Source: an uncultured Clostridia bacterium (GTDB lineage: Bacteria; Bacillota; Clostridia; Christensenellales; Borkfalkiaceae). From it: a stretch of 64,000 nucleotides of DNA. The DNA lies in contig CAKNLK010000005.1 of NCBI GenBank assembly GCA_930989535.1, positions 62,001-126,000 of the forward strand, given 5' to 3'. The notes below the pieces were generated by a model. It was not told where the DNA came from. It ran no database searches and saw only the letters and a program-made list of their open reading frames with translations. Shown piece after piece: positions 51,735 to 59,667 of the stretch. The position numbers and the translations under genes are program-made. Every line of letters starts with the position of its first letter. The first letter of the stretch is position 1.

Positions 51735-51907
51735 GCGCGCCTCCGCACCCTATTTTTTTTATTATACCACAATGCGGGCGGCGATGTAAACATTAAAAAC
51801 AATTTTTAGTAAAATTCCACACAATTTTAACAAAAATCCGGCGCGGTTTGCAACCAAACGCACGCAAAACAACAAAAATTTTCCGATTTTTTCCAAGAAA
51901 GCGGAAA

Positions 51908-51934
51908 AGCCCCTCCCCCGCGGACGGGGAAAGG
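51908..51934 (-). terminator. Terminator behind the SipL-like gene
   Basis: A GC-rich stem (GGCCCTTTCCCCGTCCGCGG / GGGGAGGGGC type) followed on the minus strand by TTTTCC, 26 bp after the stop. The rest of 51735-51959 shows no gene. Confidence 0.6.
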
Positions 51935-51959
51935 GCCGAATTTTGCTTTTTTACAGCGC

Positions 51960-53471
51960 CTACTGCGCAATCTGTTTGGGGCGGTATACCACGATGCGCT
52001 CGCCGCCCGTGAGCGGGAAGGTGAGGTTCGGGTTGGCGCTCTGCACCTCTTCGGGCGTTTTGCCCAGCTTTTTGGCGGTCGCCCACAGCGTGTCGCCCGC
52101 CGCGGGCACGTGCACGGAGATGGCGCTCGTCTTTTCCGCTTCCGCCTCGCCCGGCTCGATGCGGGAGACGTACTCCCCCTTTTCGGCGGCGAACAGCACC
52201 ACGAACAGCTTGAGCGCGCCCTCCGCTTCCAGCTCGCCCTCCGTTTTCTGGCGCACCGAAACGCCGCACACGGTGGCGGTAATCGCCGCGCGCATGCCCG
52301 CTTTGGCGCGGTCGGAACGGACGGGGAAGGCGAACGGCAGGCTGACGCGCACGCATGCGGCATTGCCCTCGCCGTCCTTCATGAACACGGAGGCGTTGAG
52401 CACCCCTTCCGCATTGATTTCGCCGTCGGATACTTCCGCGAACACCTGCGCGCCGCACAGCGCGGACGCCTGCAGGGCGCACGCGAAATCCACCGAGCCG
52501 TCCACCGCGGCGGTGCCGCTCACCCGCTCGGACGCGGTAAAGGCGCACACAGGCTCTTCGCAGGCGATTTCATTCCGCGCGATTTCGCTGCCGCAGCCGA
52601 GGCAGAAGGCGTCCTGCGGGAGAACGACCTCGTCGCTGCGGTATACCCTGCCGCGGATATCGACGGTCACCTGCGCCGCGATGCGGCAGCGGTTTTTATC
52701 CTCGTCGCACGCGGCGGAAAGGCTGACGGACGAGACGCTCGCGCGGGCGTCGCACGCGGAGCCGGTAACCGCTTCGTCGCAGGGAATTTCGGCGCGGAAG
52801 GGTATCAGCCGCTCGTAGGCGACGAGGTCGCTTTCCCCCTCGCGCTTGGCGAGAACGCAGAGGTTGATTTCGCCCGAAACGTCGAGGCAGCCCGCCGCCG
52901 CAACGACGCGCGTGAGCCCCACCTGCTCGCTGTGCAGCAGGACGTCGCCCACGTAGTCGGTATCGAACTCCTCCTCGATTTCGGCTGCGCCGCCGCACAG
53001 ATACGCACGGCCGACGCGCACGGGCTTATAGTCGCACACGACTCCTTCGCCGCCCGCCAGATATTCCAGCTGCGAGGGGACGAACAGCTCGATTTGCGCC
53101 GTTACGATGGCGGATAGGATGATTCCCCTGCCGTCCGGCCGGATATCCACCTTTTCCACATACAGGGATACGTCCGCCGTCTGGGCGGGCGCCGCCGTTT
53201 CACATTCCGCGCGGTGGGAAAACTCCGCGCCGCGCTCGGCGCTGACGATTTCCCCGCCGGGAGCGCGCGCGACGACGGAAAAGTACAGCTTGCCGCTGTA
53301 GCGCACTTCGCCCGAAAGCACCTCCGCGCCGCTTAAAACCACGGACGGGCTGACGGCGAGAACTTTGTTTTCCGACCAATCGGAGAGGCGGCACTCGACG
53401 ATGGACTGCGAGCGAAGGAGCGCGCCCCGCGCGGTATATTCGTAATTTTCGTATTTCGGCGAAACATTCAT
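51960..53471 (-). CDS. sipL: SPOCS (DUF3794) and LysM protein, SipL-like spore coat morphogenesis protein
   Basis: A 503 aa protein with repeated SPOCS/DUF3794 domains (about 20-160, 165-285 and 300-430; each has a VEK/ILSAIVTAQIEL or RVYRSDEVVLP type strand) and a C-terminal LysM domain (ISVHVPAAGDTLWATAKKLGKTPEEVQSANPNL). This matches SipL, which binds SpoIVA in the mother cell to attach the coat in clostridia; length and order agree. It is adjacent to veg and ispE, as I recall for Clostridioides difficile. The MNVSPKYENYE start has GGAGGTAG. Confidence 0.83.
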   Translation of the reverse strand: MNVSPKYENYEYTARGALLRSQSIVECRLSDWSENKVLAVSPSVVLSGAEVLSGEVRYSGKLYFSVVARAPGGEIVSAERGAEFSHRAECETAAPAQTADVSLYVEKVDIRPDGRGIILSAIVTAQIELFVPSQLEYLAGGEGVVCDYKPVRVGRAYLCGGAAEIEEEFDTDYVGDVLLHSEQVGLTRVVAAAGCLDVSGEINLCVLAKREGESDLVAYERLIPFRAEIPCDEAVTGSACDARASVSSVSLSAACDEDKNRCRIAAQVTVDIRGRVYRSDEVVLPQDAFCLGCGSEIARNEIACEEPVCAFTASERVSGTAAVDGSVDFACALQASALCGAQVFAEVSDGEINAEGVLNASVFMKDGEGNAACVRVSLPFAFPVRSDRAKAGMRAAITATVCGVSVRQKTEGELEAEGALKLFVVLFAAEKGEYVSRIEPGEAEAEKTSAISVHVPAAGDTLWATAKKLGKTPEEVQSANPNLTFPLTGGERIVVYRPKQIAQ

Positions 53472-53546
53472 AACTCTACCTCCGGTGATGTCACTTCCAT
53501 TGTATGAGCGCGGCGGCAAAGATATTCCCGCAAACGGGGCGCGAAT

Positions 53547-53575
53547 TTGGCAATTTTTTGCCGAATCGGTATAAT
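53547..53575 (+). promoter_or_regulatory. Promoter of veg
   Basis: TTGGCA (53547-53552), 17 bp, TATAAT (53570-53575), upstream of the ATG at 53655 with AAAGGAGAC in between. Confidence 0.85.
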
Positions 53576-53654
53576 TTGCCCCCTACTCGGCAAAAATACG
53601 AGTACGCGGCACGCCGCGCGCCCGCCAAACAAAGCGGACGGAAAGGAGACAGCC

Positions 53655-53912
53655 ATGATTAAAGCGCCGAAAAATATTTCCCTCATCAAGGAGGAAATCA
53701 AAAACTTTTACAACAAAGAGGTGCGCGTGCACGTGAACCTCGGGCGGAACAAGACCGCCGATTTTACGGGGAGGCTGACGGGCATTTACCCCGCGCTCTT
53801 TACCGTTCTGCCCGACGATAAAAACTACCGCGGCAAGACCTCCTATTCCTACACCGAGGTGCTGTGCGGCAACGTTAAAATCAGCGGCAAGGCCTCGCAG
53901 AGCGCCCTGTAA
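53655..53912 (+). CDS. veg: Veg family protein
   Basis: An 85 aa small protein: MIKAPKNISLIKEEIKNFYN, then a beta-barrel-like stretch RVHVNLGRNKTADFTGRLTG and LCGNVKISGK. It matches the Veg family of Firmicutes, which is conserved next to ispE and linked to biofilm-matrix control in Bacillus. The start at 53655 is set by AAAGGAGA; 36 upstream in-frame residues overlap the promoter and are rejected. Confidence 0.93.
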   Translation: MIKAPKNISLIKEEIKNFYNKEVRVHVNLGRNKTADFTGRLTGIYPALFTVLPDDKNYRGKTSYSYTEVLCGNVKISGKASQSAL

Positions 53913-54073
53913 ACGACGCAGGCGCCCCTGCCGTGCCCGCACGGGCGGGCAAATTTACCGGCGCAGACGGCAAAACCGCGCGGCCGACTTTGCCCCTGCC
54001 CGTTCGCGGGAGGCATACGAAAAAAGCCGCCCCCTTCGGCCGCCCCGCCGCCGCGCGGGCGGCATAGAAAAAC

Positions 54074-54104
54074 AGCGCCGCGCCGGATACCCGGCGCGGC
54101 GCTC
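54074..54104. terminator. Terminator between veg and the zinc-ribbon gene
   Basis: Strong GC stem AGCGCCGCGCCGG / CCGGCGCGGCGCT with a 5-base loop. The stretch 53913-54073 contains further GC-rich hairpins but no gene. Confidence 0.65.
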
Positions 54105-54129
54105 TGCGCGTCTGTTTTATACGGACAGA

Positions 54130-54630
54130 CTAAAAATCGTCGTCTTCGTCCTCTTCTTCGTCGTCCTCGTCATCGTCGTCGAAATCGTCCAAATCGCCGG
54201 CGGTATAGTCGAAATCCTCCTCGGGGGAAGTTTCCGTTTCGCCGTCCTCGACGTAATCGTCGGCAAACTCCTCGTCGTCGAAGTCGTCGGCGAAATCCTC
54301 GCCGATGTCGATGCCGTCGCTCTCCAGCGTAAGGTCGTCGGTATCCTCGTCGAGATAGTTGCGCCATTCTTCGTCCTTTTCGGGGTCGATGTCCTCCTCT
54401 TCCTCGTACTCGGAGCTCTTTTTGCACTCGTCGCACATCTTTTCGCCCGGGCGCATAAAGTTTTCGCCGCAGACGGGGCACAGCTCCGTCTTTTCCGACT
54501 CTTCGTCGTCGTCCAGATCGGCGAACTTCAGTTTCGCACCCTGCATTTCGGCGAGGCACACGTCGCAGTAATCCTTATCCTCTTCGATGTAATTGAGTTC
54601 GCAACGCGGACATTTTTTGTATTTCGGCAT
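54130..54630 (-). CDS. Zinc-ribbon protein with long acidic tail
   Basis: A 166 aa protein. Two CxxC pairs near the N-terminus (CPRCELNYIEEDKDYCDVCL) form one zinc ribbon; a second set is CPVCGENFMRPGEKMCDEC (about 51-69). From residue 75 the chain is mostly Asp and Glu, ending in an almost pure acidic run. The acidic tail may mimic nucleic acid or bind cations; function is unknown. A homopolymer-like GAC/GAT/GAA repeat makes the 3' end prone to sequencing slippage. Confidence 0.78.
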   Translation of the reverse strand: MPKYKKCPRCELNYIEEDKDYCDVCLAEMQGAKLKFADLDDDEESEKTELCPVCGENFMRPGEKMCDECKKSSEYEEEEDIDPEKDEEWRNYLDEDTDDLTLESDGIDIGEDFADDFDDEEFADDYVEDGETETSPEEDFDYTAGDLDDFDDDDEDDEEEDEDDDF

Positions 54631-54860
54631 ATTTCCACCTCTGTCTTGCTCGCTCGCGCGGCCCCCTGCACTATGATTCTATTCTTGCCCGAAGTACTAT
54701 GTGCAGTCTTTTAAAAATTAGTCTTAAAAAATCGCTTTTTCTTCCTCGGCGACTCCGCCTTTTTTCTGTGAGATATTATACTGATTCGGACGGCGTTTGT
54801 AAAGAGTTTTTTTCCACAATTTTTCGTTTTTTTGGAATTTTCCTTCCGGCAGCGAAAAAA

Positions 54861-54883
54861 GAGGGCGGATTTGCTCCGCCCTC
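54861..54883 (-). terminator. Terminator behind the large lipoprotein gene
   Basis: GAGGGCGGA / TCCGCCCTC with TTTTTT on the minus strand, 14 bp after the stop. The rest of 54631-54896 has no gene. Confidence 0.88.
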
Positions 54884-54896
54884 TCGCCGTTTTGCC

Positions 54897-57047
54897 TTAT
54901 TTTTTCTTTCTGCGCAGGAAGATGACCGCGACAACCGCGCCCGCGATTACGATAACGCCGACGGGTACGAAAATCGCCGCCCACTGCCACGTCCAGGCAT
55001 CGCCCGTTTCCTCCTCCGCCTCGCTCAGAACGAGGTTGGAGATGAGGTTATCCTGAATGGTTTCCGCGTCGTCCTCGCTCACCTGGCCGAGACGCTTATA
55101 GAAATCGTCGCGCGTGAGCGCCTTGCCGTCTTCGCCCTTCAAATCGCTGAAGTCGAAGCCGTGCGAGTTGTACTCGGTGCTGGCCGTATCGGCGCAGTTG
55201 ATGAACGCCTTGAGCACCTCGATATCCTCCGCCTGGTACTGCGAGAAGTGCTCGCCGTCTTCGTCCATGATGACGCTCTCGTCGCTCACGTCGCCGCCGT
55301 AATAATAGTAGCGCGCGAGGTTCGCCGCGTCGCCGAAGTCGGTATCCATCTCGGTGAACATGTCGTTGACCGCTTGATACTGCTCGTTGAGCGTTTCCAA
55401 AGCGTCGTTCGTGGCGGGATTGTCCATCACGTACACGTAATTTTCGCTGTAATCTTCGGCGCTGGCGAAGAACAAGTGCCCGCCGAGCACTTCCGGACTG
55501 TACCAGCTGTTGTTATAATCGATCGCAAGGTACTGCGTCGGGCGGAAATTCGCGTTGTCGTTGTACTCGTCGCTCGCCGGATTGTAGCTGTCCTTTGTTC
55601 CGTTGTATTGAATGCGGTACAGGCTGTTGCCGTTCGTGCCCGTCATCGAGTAATACAGGAAAGCGGGAGCATCTCCGTCGACGGGATCGGCGGACACAAT
55701 CGTCGCACCCGACTGCGCGTAAGCGAGTATGGTTTCATCCGCGACGTAGCCTGCGGAAGCGGAATCTCCGACCTGTACGCGCCAGATGTTGCCGTTGCTA
55801 TCGACATAGATGTAATATTGATTGCCCGCGGCATCCTTATAGAAGAAAGTCGAGGCGGCGATGTTTGTCGTCGAGCGCGCAATCGGGGAAAGCTCGCCGG
55901 AATCCTGCCCGTCGAAGACGGGGTTTGCGGCGATGGAATCCCAATTATCTGCGGCGATATCGCCGGAATCTTCCAGCGCGTACGCATGCGTTTCGTCGCC
56001 GTCGGCAATCGAGAGAATCACCTGGCCGTTTGCATAGCGCAGAATGGAATAGGTGAAGCCGTTCATCGACTTGAGCGCGTCGACCGACGTAAAGTCTTTG
56101 TTGAAAGGCGTTACAAACGCCGGCTGCACGCCGCGCGATTTACCGATGCCGTCGAGCACGAGCGTGCCGAGGTTGATGTATTCCATCGTGCGGTCTTCGT
56201 CGTTTGCGTCGGCGTCTTCGTCGGTATACGCCTCGATGTATTCTTCGGTTTCTTCAATATCCGCGAAAGGCCCGGTCATTGCGGACGCGGTGACGCGGAA
56301 AAGCTGGTTGTACGACGTTTCGGTCGTGCCCGAACCGGAAGAAGCGCTGTATGTGTCGGGCCGGGTTACGGGCATCGTGTAATAGACGACGGGGTTTTCG
56401 GGGTCGGAATCGTCAAATTCCGCCGCCGAATAGCCCTTGGCAAGCACCGTATTCACGCCCGACTGCGTATTATAAGAGTGAATCTCGCTGTTGGTAGAAT
56501 CGAGATAGAGCAGATATACGACGCCGTTCTCCTCCACAAAGCGGTATTCGGTGGAGCTGGAGGAAACGCGGACATAATAATCAGTCATCGCGGAGCCGTC
56601 GAGGCGGGCGCGGCGGAAGTTGAGATAGCCGCTTTCCACTTCGCCGTCGAGGTTGCGCGTCGTGTTCGGGGTAGCATAATATACATAATCGCCGTAGATG
56701 TAGACGCCCGCCGTATAGTCGCTCGCCACGAACAGTTCGGGCACGACGATTTCCGCCGAATCGTAATTCCCTTCATCGAGCGCCGTGCTTGTGATGCGCA
56801 TGAGCGAACCCTTGACAACCTCGCCGTACGTATTGTCGGCAGAGCTGGTCTGCACGCCGTTGATGAAGTAAATCCAATCGCCCTTCTGCACGACAAAACC
56901 GCCATTGGAAACCGCATCGCCGGCATGCGTGCTCGCGTCGTACTCTACCTGCGCGCCTGTCCAACCGCCGCTGCAACCCGCAAGCAGAGCGAGCGAGAGT
57001 GCGAGCGCGAGGACGAGCAGCAGTACTTTTTTGCCCTTTTTCAGCAT
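54897..57047 (-). CDS. Large lipoprotein with beta-propeller-like region and C-terminal membrane helix
   Basis: A 716 aa exported protein. The N-terminal signal ends in the lipobox LLAGC. The middle 550 residues contain repeated short blocks such as GDWIYFINGV, GDYVYYATPN, NGVVYLLYLD, VFYKD-AAGNQYYIYVD and GGHLFFAS, the look of DUF5050/propeller-type blades. Residues 600-680 are acidic and helical. A single membrane helix (WAAIFVPVGVIVIAGAVVAVIFL) and RRKKK end the protein, so it may be held by both a lipid and a helix. Start by AAAGGAG. Function unknown, probably envelope sensing or binding. Confidence 0.78.
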   Translation of the reverse strand: MLKKGKKVLLLVLALALSLALLAGCSGGWTGAQVEYDASTHAGDAVSNGGFVVQKGDWIYFINGVQTSSADNTYGEVVKGSLMRITSTALDEGNYDSAEIVVPELFVASDYTAGVYIYGDYVYYATPNTTRNLDGEVESGYLNFRRARLDGSAMTDYYVRVSSSSTEYRFVEENGVVYLLYLDSTNSEIHSYNTQSGVNTVLAKGYSAAEFDDSDPENPVVYYTMPVTRPDTYSASSGSGTTETSYNQLFRVTASAMTGPFADIEETEEYIEAYTDEDADANDEDRTMEYINLGTLVLDGIGKSRGVQPAFVTPFNKDFTSVDALKSMNGFTYSILRYANGQVILSIADGDETHAYALEDSGDIAADNWDSIAANPVFDGQDSGELSPIARSTTNIAASTFFYKDAAGNQYYIYVDSNGNIWRVQVGDSASAGYVADETILAYAQSGATIVSADPVDGDAPAFLYYSMTGTNGNSLYRIQYNGTKDSYNPASDEYNDNANFRPTQYLAIDYNNSWYSPEVLGGHLFFASAEDYSENYVYVMDNPATNDALETLNEQYQAVNDMFTEMDTDFGDAANLARYYYYGGDVSDESVIMDEDGEHFSQYQAEDIEVLKAFINCADTASTEYNSHGFDFSDLKGEDGKALTRDDFYKRLGQVSEDDAETIQDNLISNLVLSEAEEETGDAWTWQWAAIFVPVGVIVIAGAVVAVIFLRRKKK

Positions 57048-57227
57048 AGAATTATAGACTCCTTTCGGTCTGTATTTGGAAATAAACTGCATTGCGGCGC
57101 AAGGCTTGCCCGCGCCTTTCCCCTGTTTCGACCAGTATACTTTTCTATTATATACCAAAACCGCCGTTTAAGCAATTAAAAAATATTAAAAATCGATGAA
57201 ATTTTTCATTCGGGGAGTTAATTTTTC

Positions 57228-57461
57228 ATGGAAAAATTCGGTATTTTCAACTTTTTATCCGCATTGTCTTCCCTCGCGGGCGAACAGGCGGCCGCCGAGC
57301 CGGAAAAGCGGGTGGGCGGGCGCGAAGAAAAACCCGATCCGCAGCCGGCGCAAAGCGCCGCTGCCGCGGGCGTTTTTACCACCGAAGAGCGGAAGGCGCG
57401 CGCCGCCGAAATGCTCGAACGGCACGAAAAAATCGCCCGGCGCATCGGCCGCAAACAATAG
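57228..57461 (+). CDS. Small hypothetical protein
   Basis: A 77 aa candidate: hydrophobic start (MEKFGIFNFLSALSSLAGEQ), a Pro/Ala-rich middle and a charged C-terminal helix (TTEERKARAAEMLERHEKIARRIG). GGGGAG lies 10 nt before the ATG, and codon third positions are GC-rich as in neighbours. No family is recognised. It converges on the rpsI terminator. Confidence 0.55.
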   Translation: MEKFGIFNFLSALSSLAGEQAAAEPEKRVGGREEKPDPQPAQSAAAAGVFTTEERKARAAEMLERHEKIARRIGRKQ

Positions 57462-57517
57462 CCGCCCCGGCGCCGCAGCTCCCGGCAGGAAGGACAAGCC
57501 CCCGCCGGAGAGCGAAA

Positions 57518-57557
57518 AACCGCCGAGCGGCGCGCTTGCACGCGGTGGTCGGCGGTT
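57518..57557 (-). terminator. Terminator of rplM-rpsI
   Basis: Arms AACCGCCGA (57518-57526) and TCGGCGGTT (57549-57557) with an inner GCGC stem, followed on the minus strand by TTTTT. Confidence 0.8.
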
Positions 57558-57591
57558 GTTTCCTTCGGCCGCCAAAAGAGCGGGCGAAAAA

Positions 57592-58005
57592 TTATCTCTT
57601 CGAGAATTGAGGCGCGCGGCGGGCCTTCTTCAAGCCGTATTTCTTTCTTTCCTTGCTCCTCGGGTCGCGCGTGAGGAAGCCCTCCTTTTTGAGCGCGGGG
57701 CGCAGGTCGGGCTGCGCCTGGATGAGCGCGCGGGCGATGCCGTGGCGGATAGCGCCCGCCTGGCCGGTATAGCCGCCGCCGCATACATTGACCATGATGT
57801 CGTACGCGGTTTCCGTCTGCGTGAGAACGATGGGCTGCTTCACGATGTACTGAAGGGTGCCCTGCGGGAAATAATCTTCGAGCGCGCGGTCGTTGATGAC
57901 GATGGCGCCGGTGCCGCCGGGAATGAGGCGGACGCGGGCGATTGCCTTTTTACGCCTGCCCGTGCCCCAGAACTGCAACTTTTTTTTCAGATTTGCCTTT
58001 GCCAT
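57592..58005 (-). CDS. rpsI: 30S ribosomal protein S9
   Basis: A 137 aa ribosomal protein: [55 protein letters not shown] and the invariant basic C-terminus [16 protein letters not shown], which reaches the P-site tRNA. It follows rplM after 12 bp in the universal rplM-rpsI order. Confidence 0.98.
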   Translation of the reverse strand: MAKANLKKKLQFWGTGRRKKAIARVRLIPGGTGAIVINDRALEDYFPQGTLQYIVKQPIVLTQTETAYDIMVNVCGGGYTGQAGAIRHGIARALIQAQPDLRPALKKEGFLTRDPRSKERKKYGLKKARRAPQFSKR

Positions 58006-58017
58006 GTTCGTACCTCA

Positions 58018-58449
58018 CTAAAATAATTTAAGCACTTCGGGCTTTTGCGCCTCGTGATTGTGCGCCTCGCCCTTGTAAACGCGCAGTTTTTTAATCATCT
58101 TGCGGCCAAGCGAATTTTTGGGGAGCATGCCGCGAACCGCCTCGTAGACGGCCACGTCGCTCTTTTCCGCGATGAGCTTGCGGTAGGAAACTTCCTTCAA
58201 ACCGCCGATATAGCTTGTGTGATACCTGTAAAACTTGTCGTCCAGCTTTTTGCCCGTCAAAAGGACTTTATCGCTGTTGATGACGATGACGAAATCGCCC
58301 GTATCGACGTTGGGAGTGAACGTGGGCTTGTTTTTGCCGCGCAATACGGCCGCGACCTTGGAAGCCAGCCTCCCCAAAGGCACGCCGGCGGCGTCTACAA
58401 CATACCACTTTCTCTCTACCGTTTGGGCGTTGGCCATGTAGGTCTTCAT
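58018..58449 (-). CDS. rplM: 50S ribosomal protein L13
   Basis: A 143 aa ribosomal protein: [55 protein letters not shown], then [15 protein letters not shown] and [20 protein letters not shown]. First gene of the operon; preceded by a structured leader and a near-consensus promoter. Confidence 0.98.
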   Translation of the reverse strand: MKTYMANAQTVERKWYVVDAAGVPLGRLASKVAAVLRGKNKPTFTPNVDTGDFVIVINSDKVLLTGKKLDDKFYRYHTSYIGGLKEVSYRKLIAEKSDVAVYEAVRGMLPKNSLGRKMIKKLRVYKGEAHNHEAQKPEVLKLF

Positions 58450-58464
58450 GATGTTGTTCTCCTT

Positions 58465-58520
58465 TTTTTGTTTTTATAAAGAGGAAAAAGCGTGCCATAG
58501 ACGCTTTCCGTTGTTTACTC
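58465..58520 (-). ncRNA. Ribosomal L13 leader RNA
   Basis: The minus-strand leader just ahead of rplM contains AACGGAAAGCGTCTATGGCA, then CGCTTTTTCCTCTTTATAAA: a hairpin GGAAAGCG / CGCTTTTTCC. This resembles the Firmicute L13 leader, an autoregulatory element bound by L13. Assignment is from memory of the motif. Confidence 0.7.
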
Positions 58521-58525
58521 AATAA

Positions 58526-58554
58526 ATTTTATCTTATATCCGAAAAGCTGTCAA
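58526..58554 (-). promoter_or_regulatory. Promoter of rplM-rpsI
   Basis: Minus-strand TTGACA (58549-58554), 17 bp, TAAAAT (58526-58531), just upstream of the leader hairpin. Confidence 0.88.
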
Positions 58555-58637
58555 GCGGTTTTGCTTTCGGTTTTGCCACTTTTTTTAAAAAACTTTTCCC
58601 TTTTTCGCGCGGAAGCGGAAATATTTTCCAATCCCCC

Positions 58638-58843
58638 TTGACAAGCGCGGCTTTCGGGTATATAACATTATTATAAATAGGCTTGCCGCCGCCCGCCCGA
58701 AACCGCGCTTTTCGCTAAATTGGGCCCTTTTGCGGCGCAAACCCGCGAATTGCCCGCCGCAAAAAGCTGTTATACAAAAATTTTTATGCACGAAACATTT
58801 TCACGGCAAACGGCGCCCCGAACTTCGGGGCGCCGTTTGCCGT
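58638..58843 (+). ncRNA. Candidate small RNA with its own promoter and hairpin end
   Basis: TTGACA (58638-58643), 17 bp, TATAAC (58661-58666) is a strong promoter pointing away from rplM. The about 175 nt after it hold TTTTGCGGCG / CGCCGCAAAA and end in a long perfect stem, ACGGCAAACGGCGCCCCGA with its complement (about 58803-58843). No coding frame with a ribosome site lies in it. The end hairpin lacks a clear T run, so the terminator call is weak. Confidence 0.45.
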
Positions 58844-58914
58844 ATTCGGATATATTTTCCTTACCCGTATGTAAAAAAGCATGCCCTTTCCGCGTTTCCC
58901 CGCGGAAAAGAGAC

Positions 58915-59589
58915 ACCAAGGCGGCGCCCGCAAACCGGGCGCCGCCCCACTCTTTTGACCTTGGTTTTTACGTTCTTGCCATCGGTTATTCCAAAAAGTT
59001 TTCCGGCAGAACCGCGTTTTACTCTTTTTAACCCTTTTGTGACCTGAAATGTCGGTTAAATTTTCGGCTCCTTGGAAAAAATTTCTTTTTCTTTACCGCC
59101 TCGCCATTTTCTCCCCTTCATCAACCCGGAAGCTTTACGGCCGCGAACTGTATTTTTGCGCGTTATTTCGTTTTCGTAAAATAATTTGCGCAAATTGTGT
59201 GCCGAGTCAGCTCAAAACGCTCGCGCGTTTTCGGAGTTATCCTGTAAAAACCATCATCCGGAAGATTCGACGGCCCTCGGTTCCGCTTCGATTCCTCGGT
59301 TCGCTTCGGCGTTACAGCTGGTTTCCGCTTCCGCGAAAAAAGTCCTCTCCGCTTTGCCTCCTCCGTACACTCGCGCCGCATGCTCAAAACTTTGCGCTTT
59401 GCCCGACCGAAAAAGTTTTTCCCTTACGATTCGTTTTGCCGTTTCGTTGTACACCCGACGTTCAAAACTCTGCGCAGATTCAATCGCTCGGTATTTCCTT
59501 TTTCCGCCCGGCGCTGCCCTCCCTTCCGAACAAACTTTGTTCGCGCACAGGTTCGGCCAACTCCTTCCGTTTGGAATCTTCCCTGTTGT
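58915..59589 (-). ncRNA. Candidate long non-coding transcript (about 670 nt) with degenerate internal repeats
   Basis: A minus-strand unit begins at the promoter 59596-59623 and ends at the strong hairpin GGCGGCGCCCG / CGGGCGCCGCC (58919-58946). The sense strand is purine-rich. The first 70 nt fold into nested hairpins (GCACA ... TGTGC around CAAC ... GTTG and TTCC ... GGAA) and then CGAAC/GTTCG. Two diverged copies of a unit of about 100-120 nt (GCAGAGTTTTGAACG ... GGTGTAC ... GGCAAAACG; GCAAAGTTTTGAGC ... AGTGTAC ... GGCAAAGCG) lie at about 59490-59290; a third GTTTTGAGC is near 59210. Frames of 66 and 74 codons exist (59254-59454, 59163-59387) but lack ribosome sites. Confidence 0.5.
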
Positions 59590-59595
59590 GCCTAT

Positions 59596-59623
59596 ATTAT
59601 AGCACCTTTTTTCGATTTGTCAA
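59596..59623 (-). promoter_or_regulatory. Promoter of the long candidate RNA
   Basis: Minus-strand TTGACA (59618-59623), 16 bp, TATAAT (59596-59601). It lies 45 bp behind the stop of the HEPN-CBS gene on the same strand, so the RNA has its own start. Confidence 0.85.
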
Positions 59624-59667
59624 TACCTTTTTTGAAAATTTTTAAAATTTTTTGTGACTTAATTTCA

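Noticed and set aside
59254-59454. Protein-coding gene of 66 codons inside the long candidate RNA
   Set aside because: No ribosome site and no family; the two repeat units show length differences that shift frame relative to each other. Kept as an alternative in the finding.
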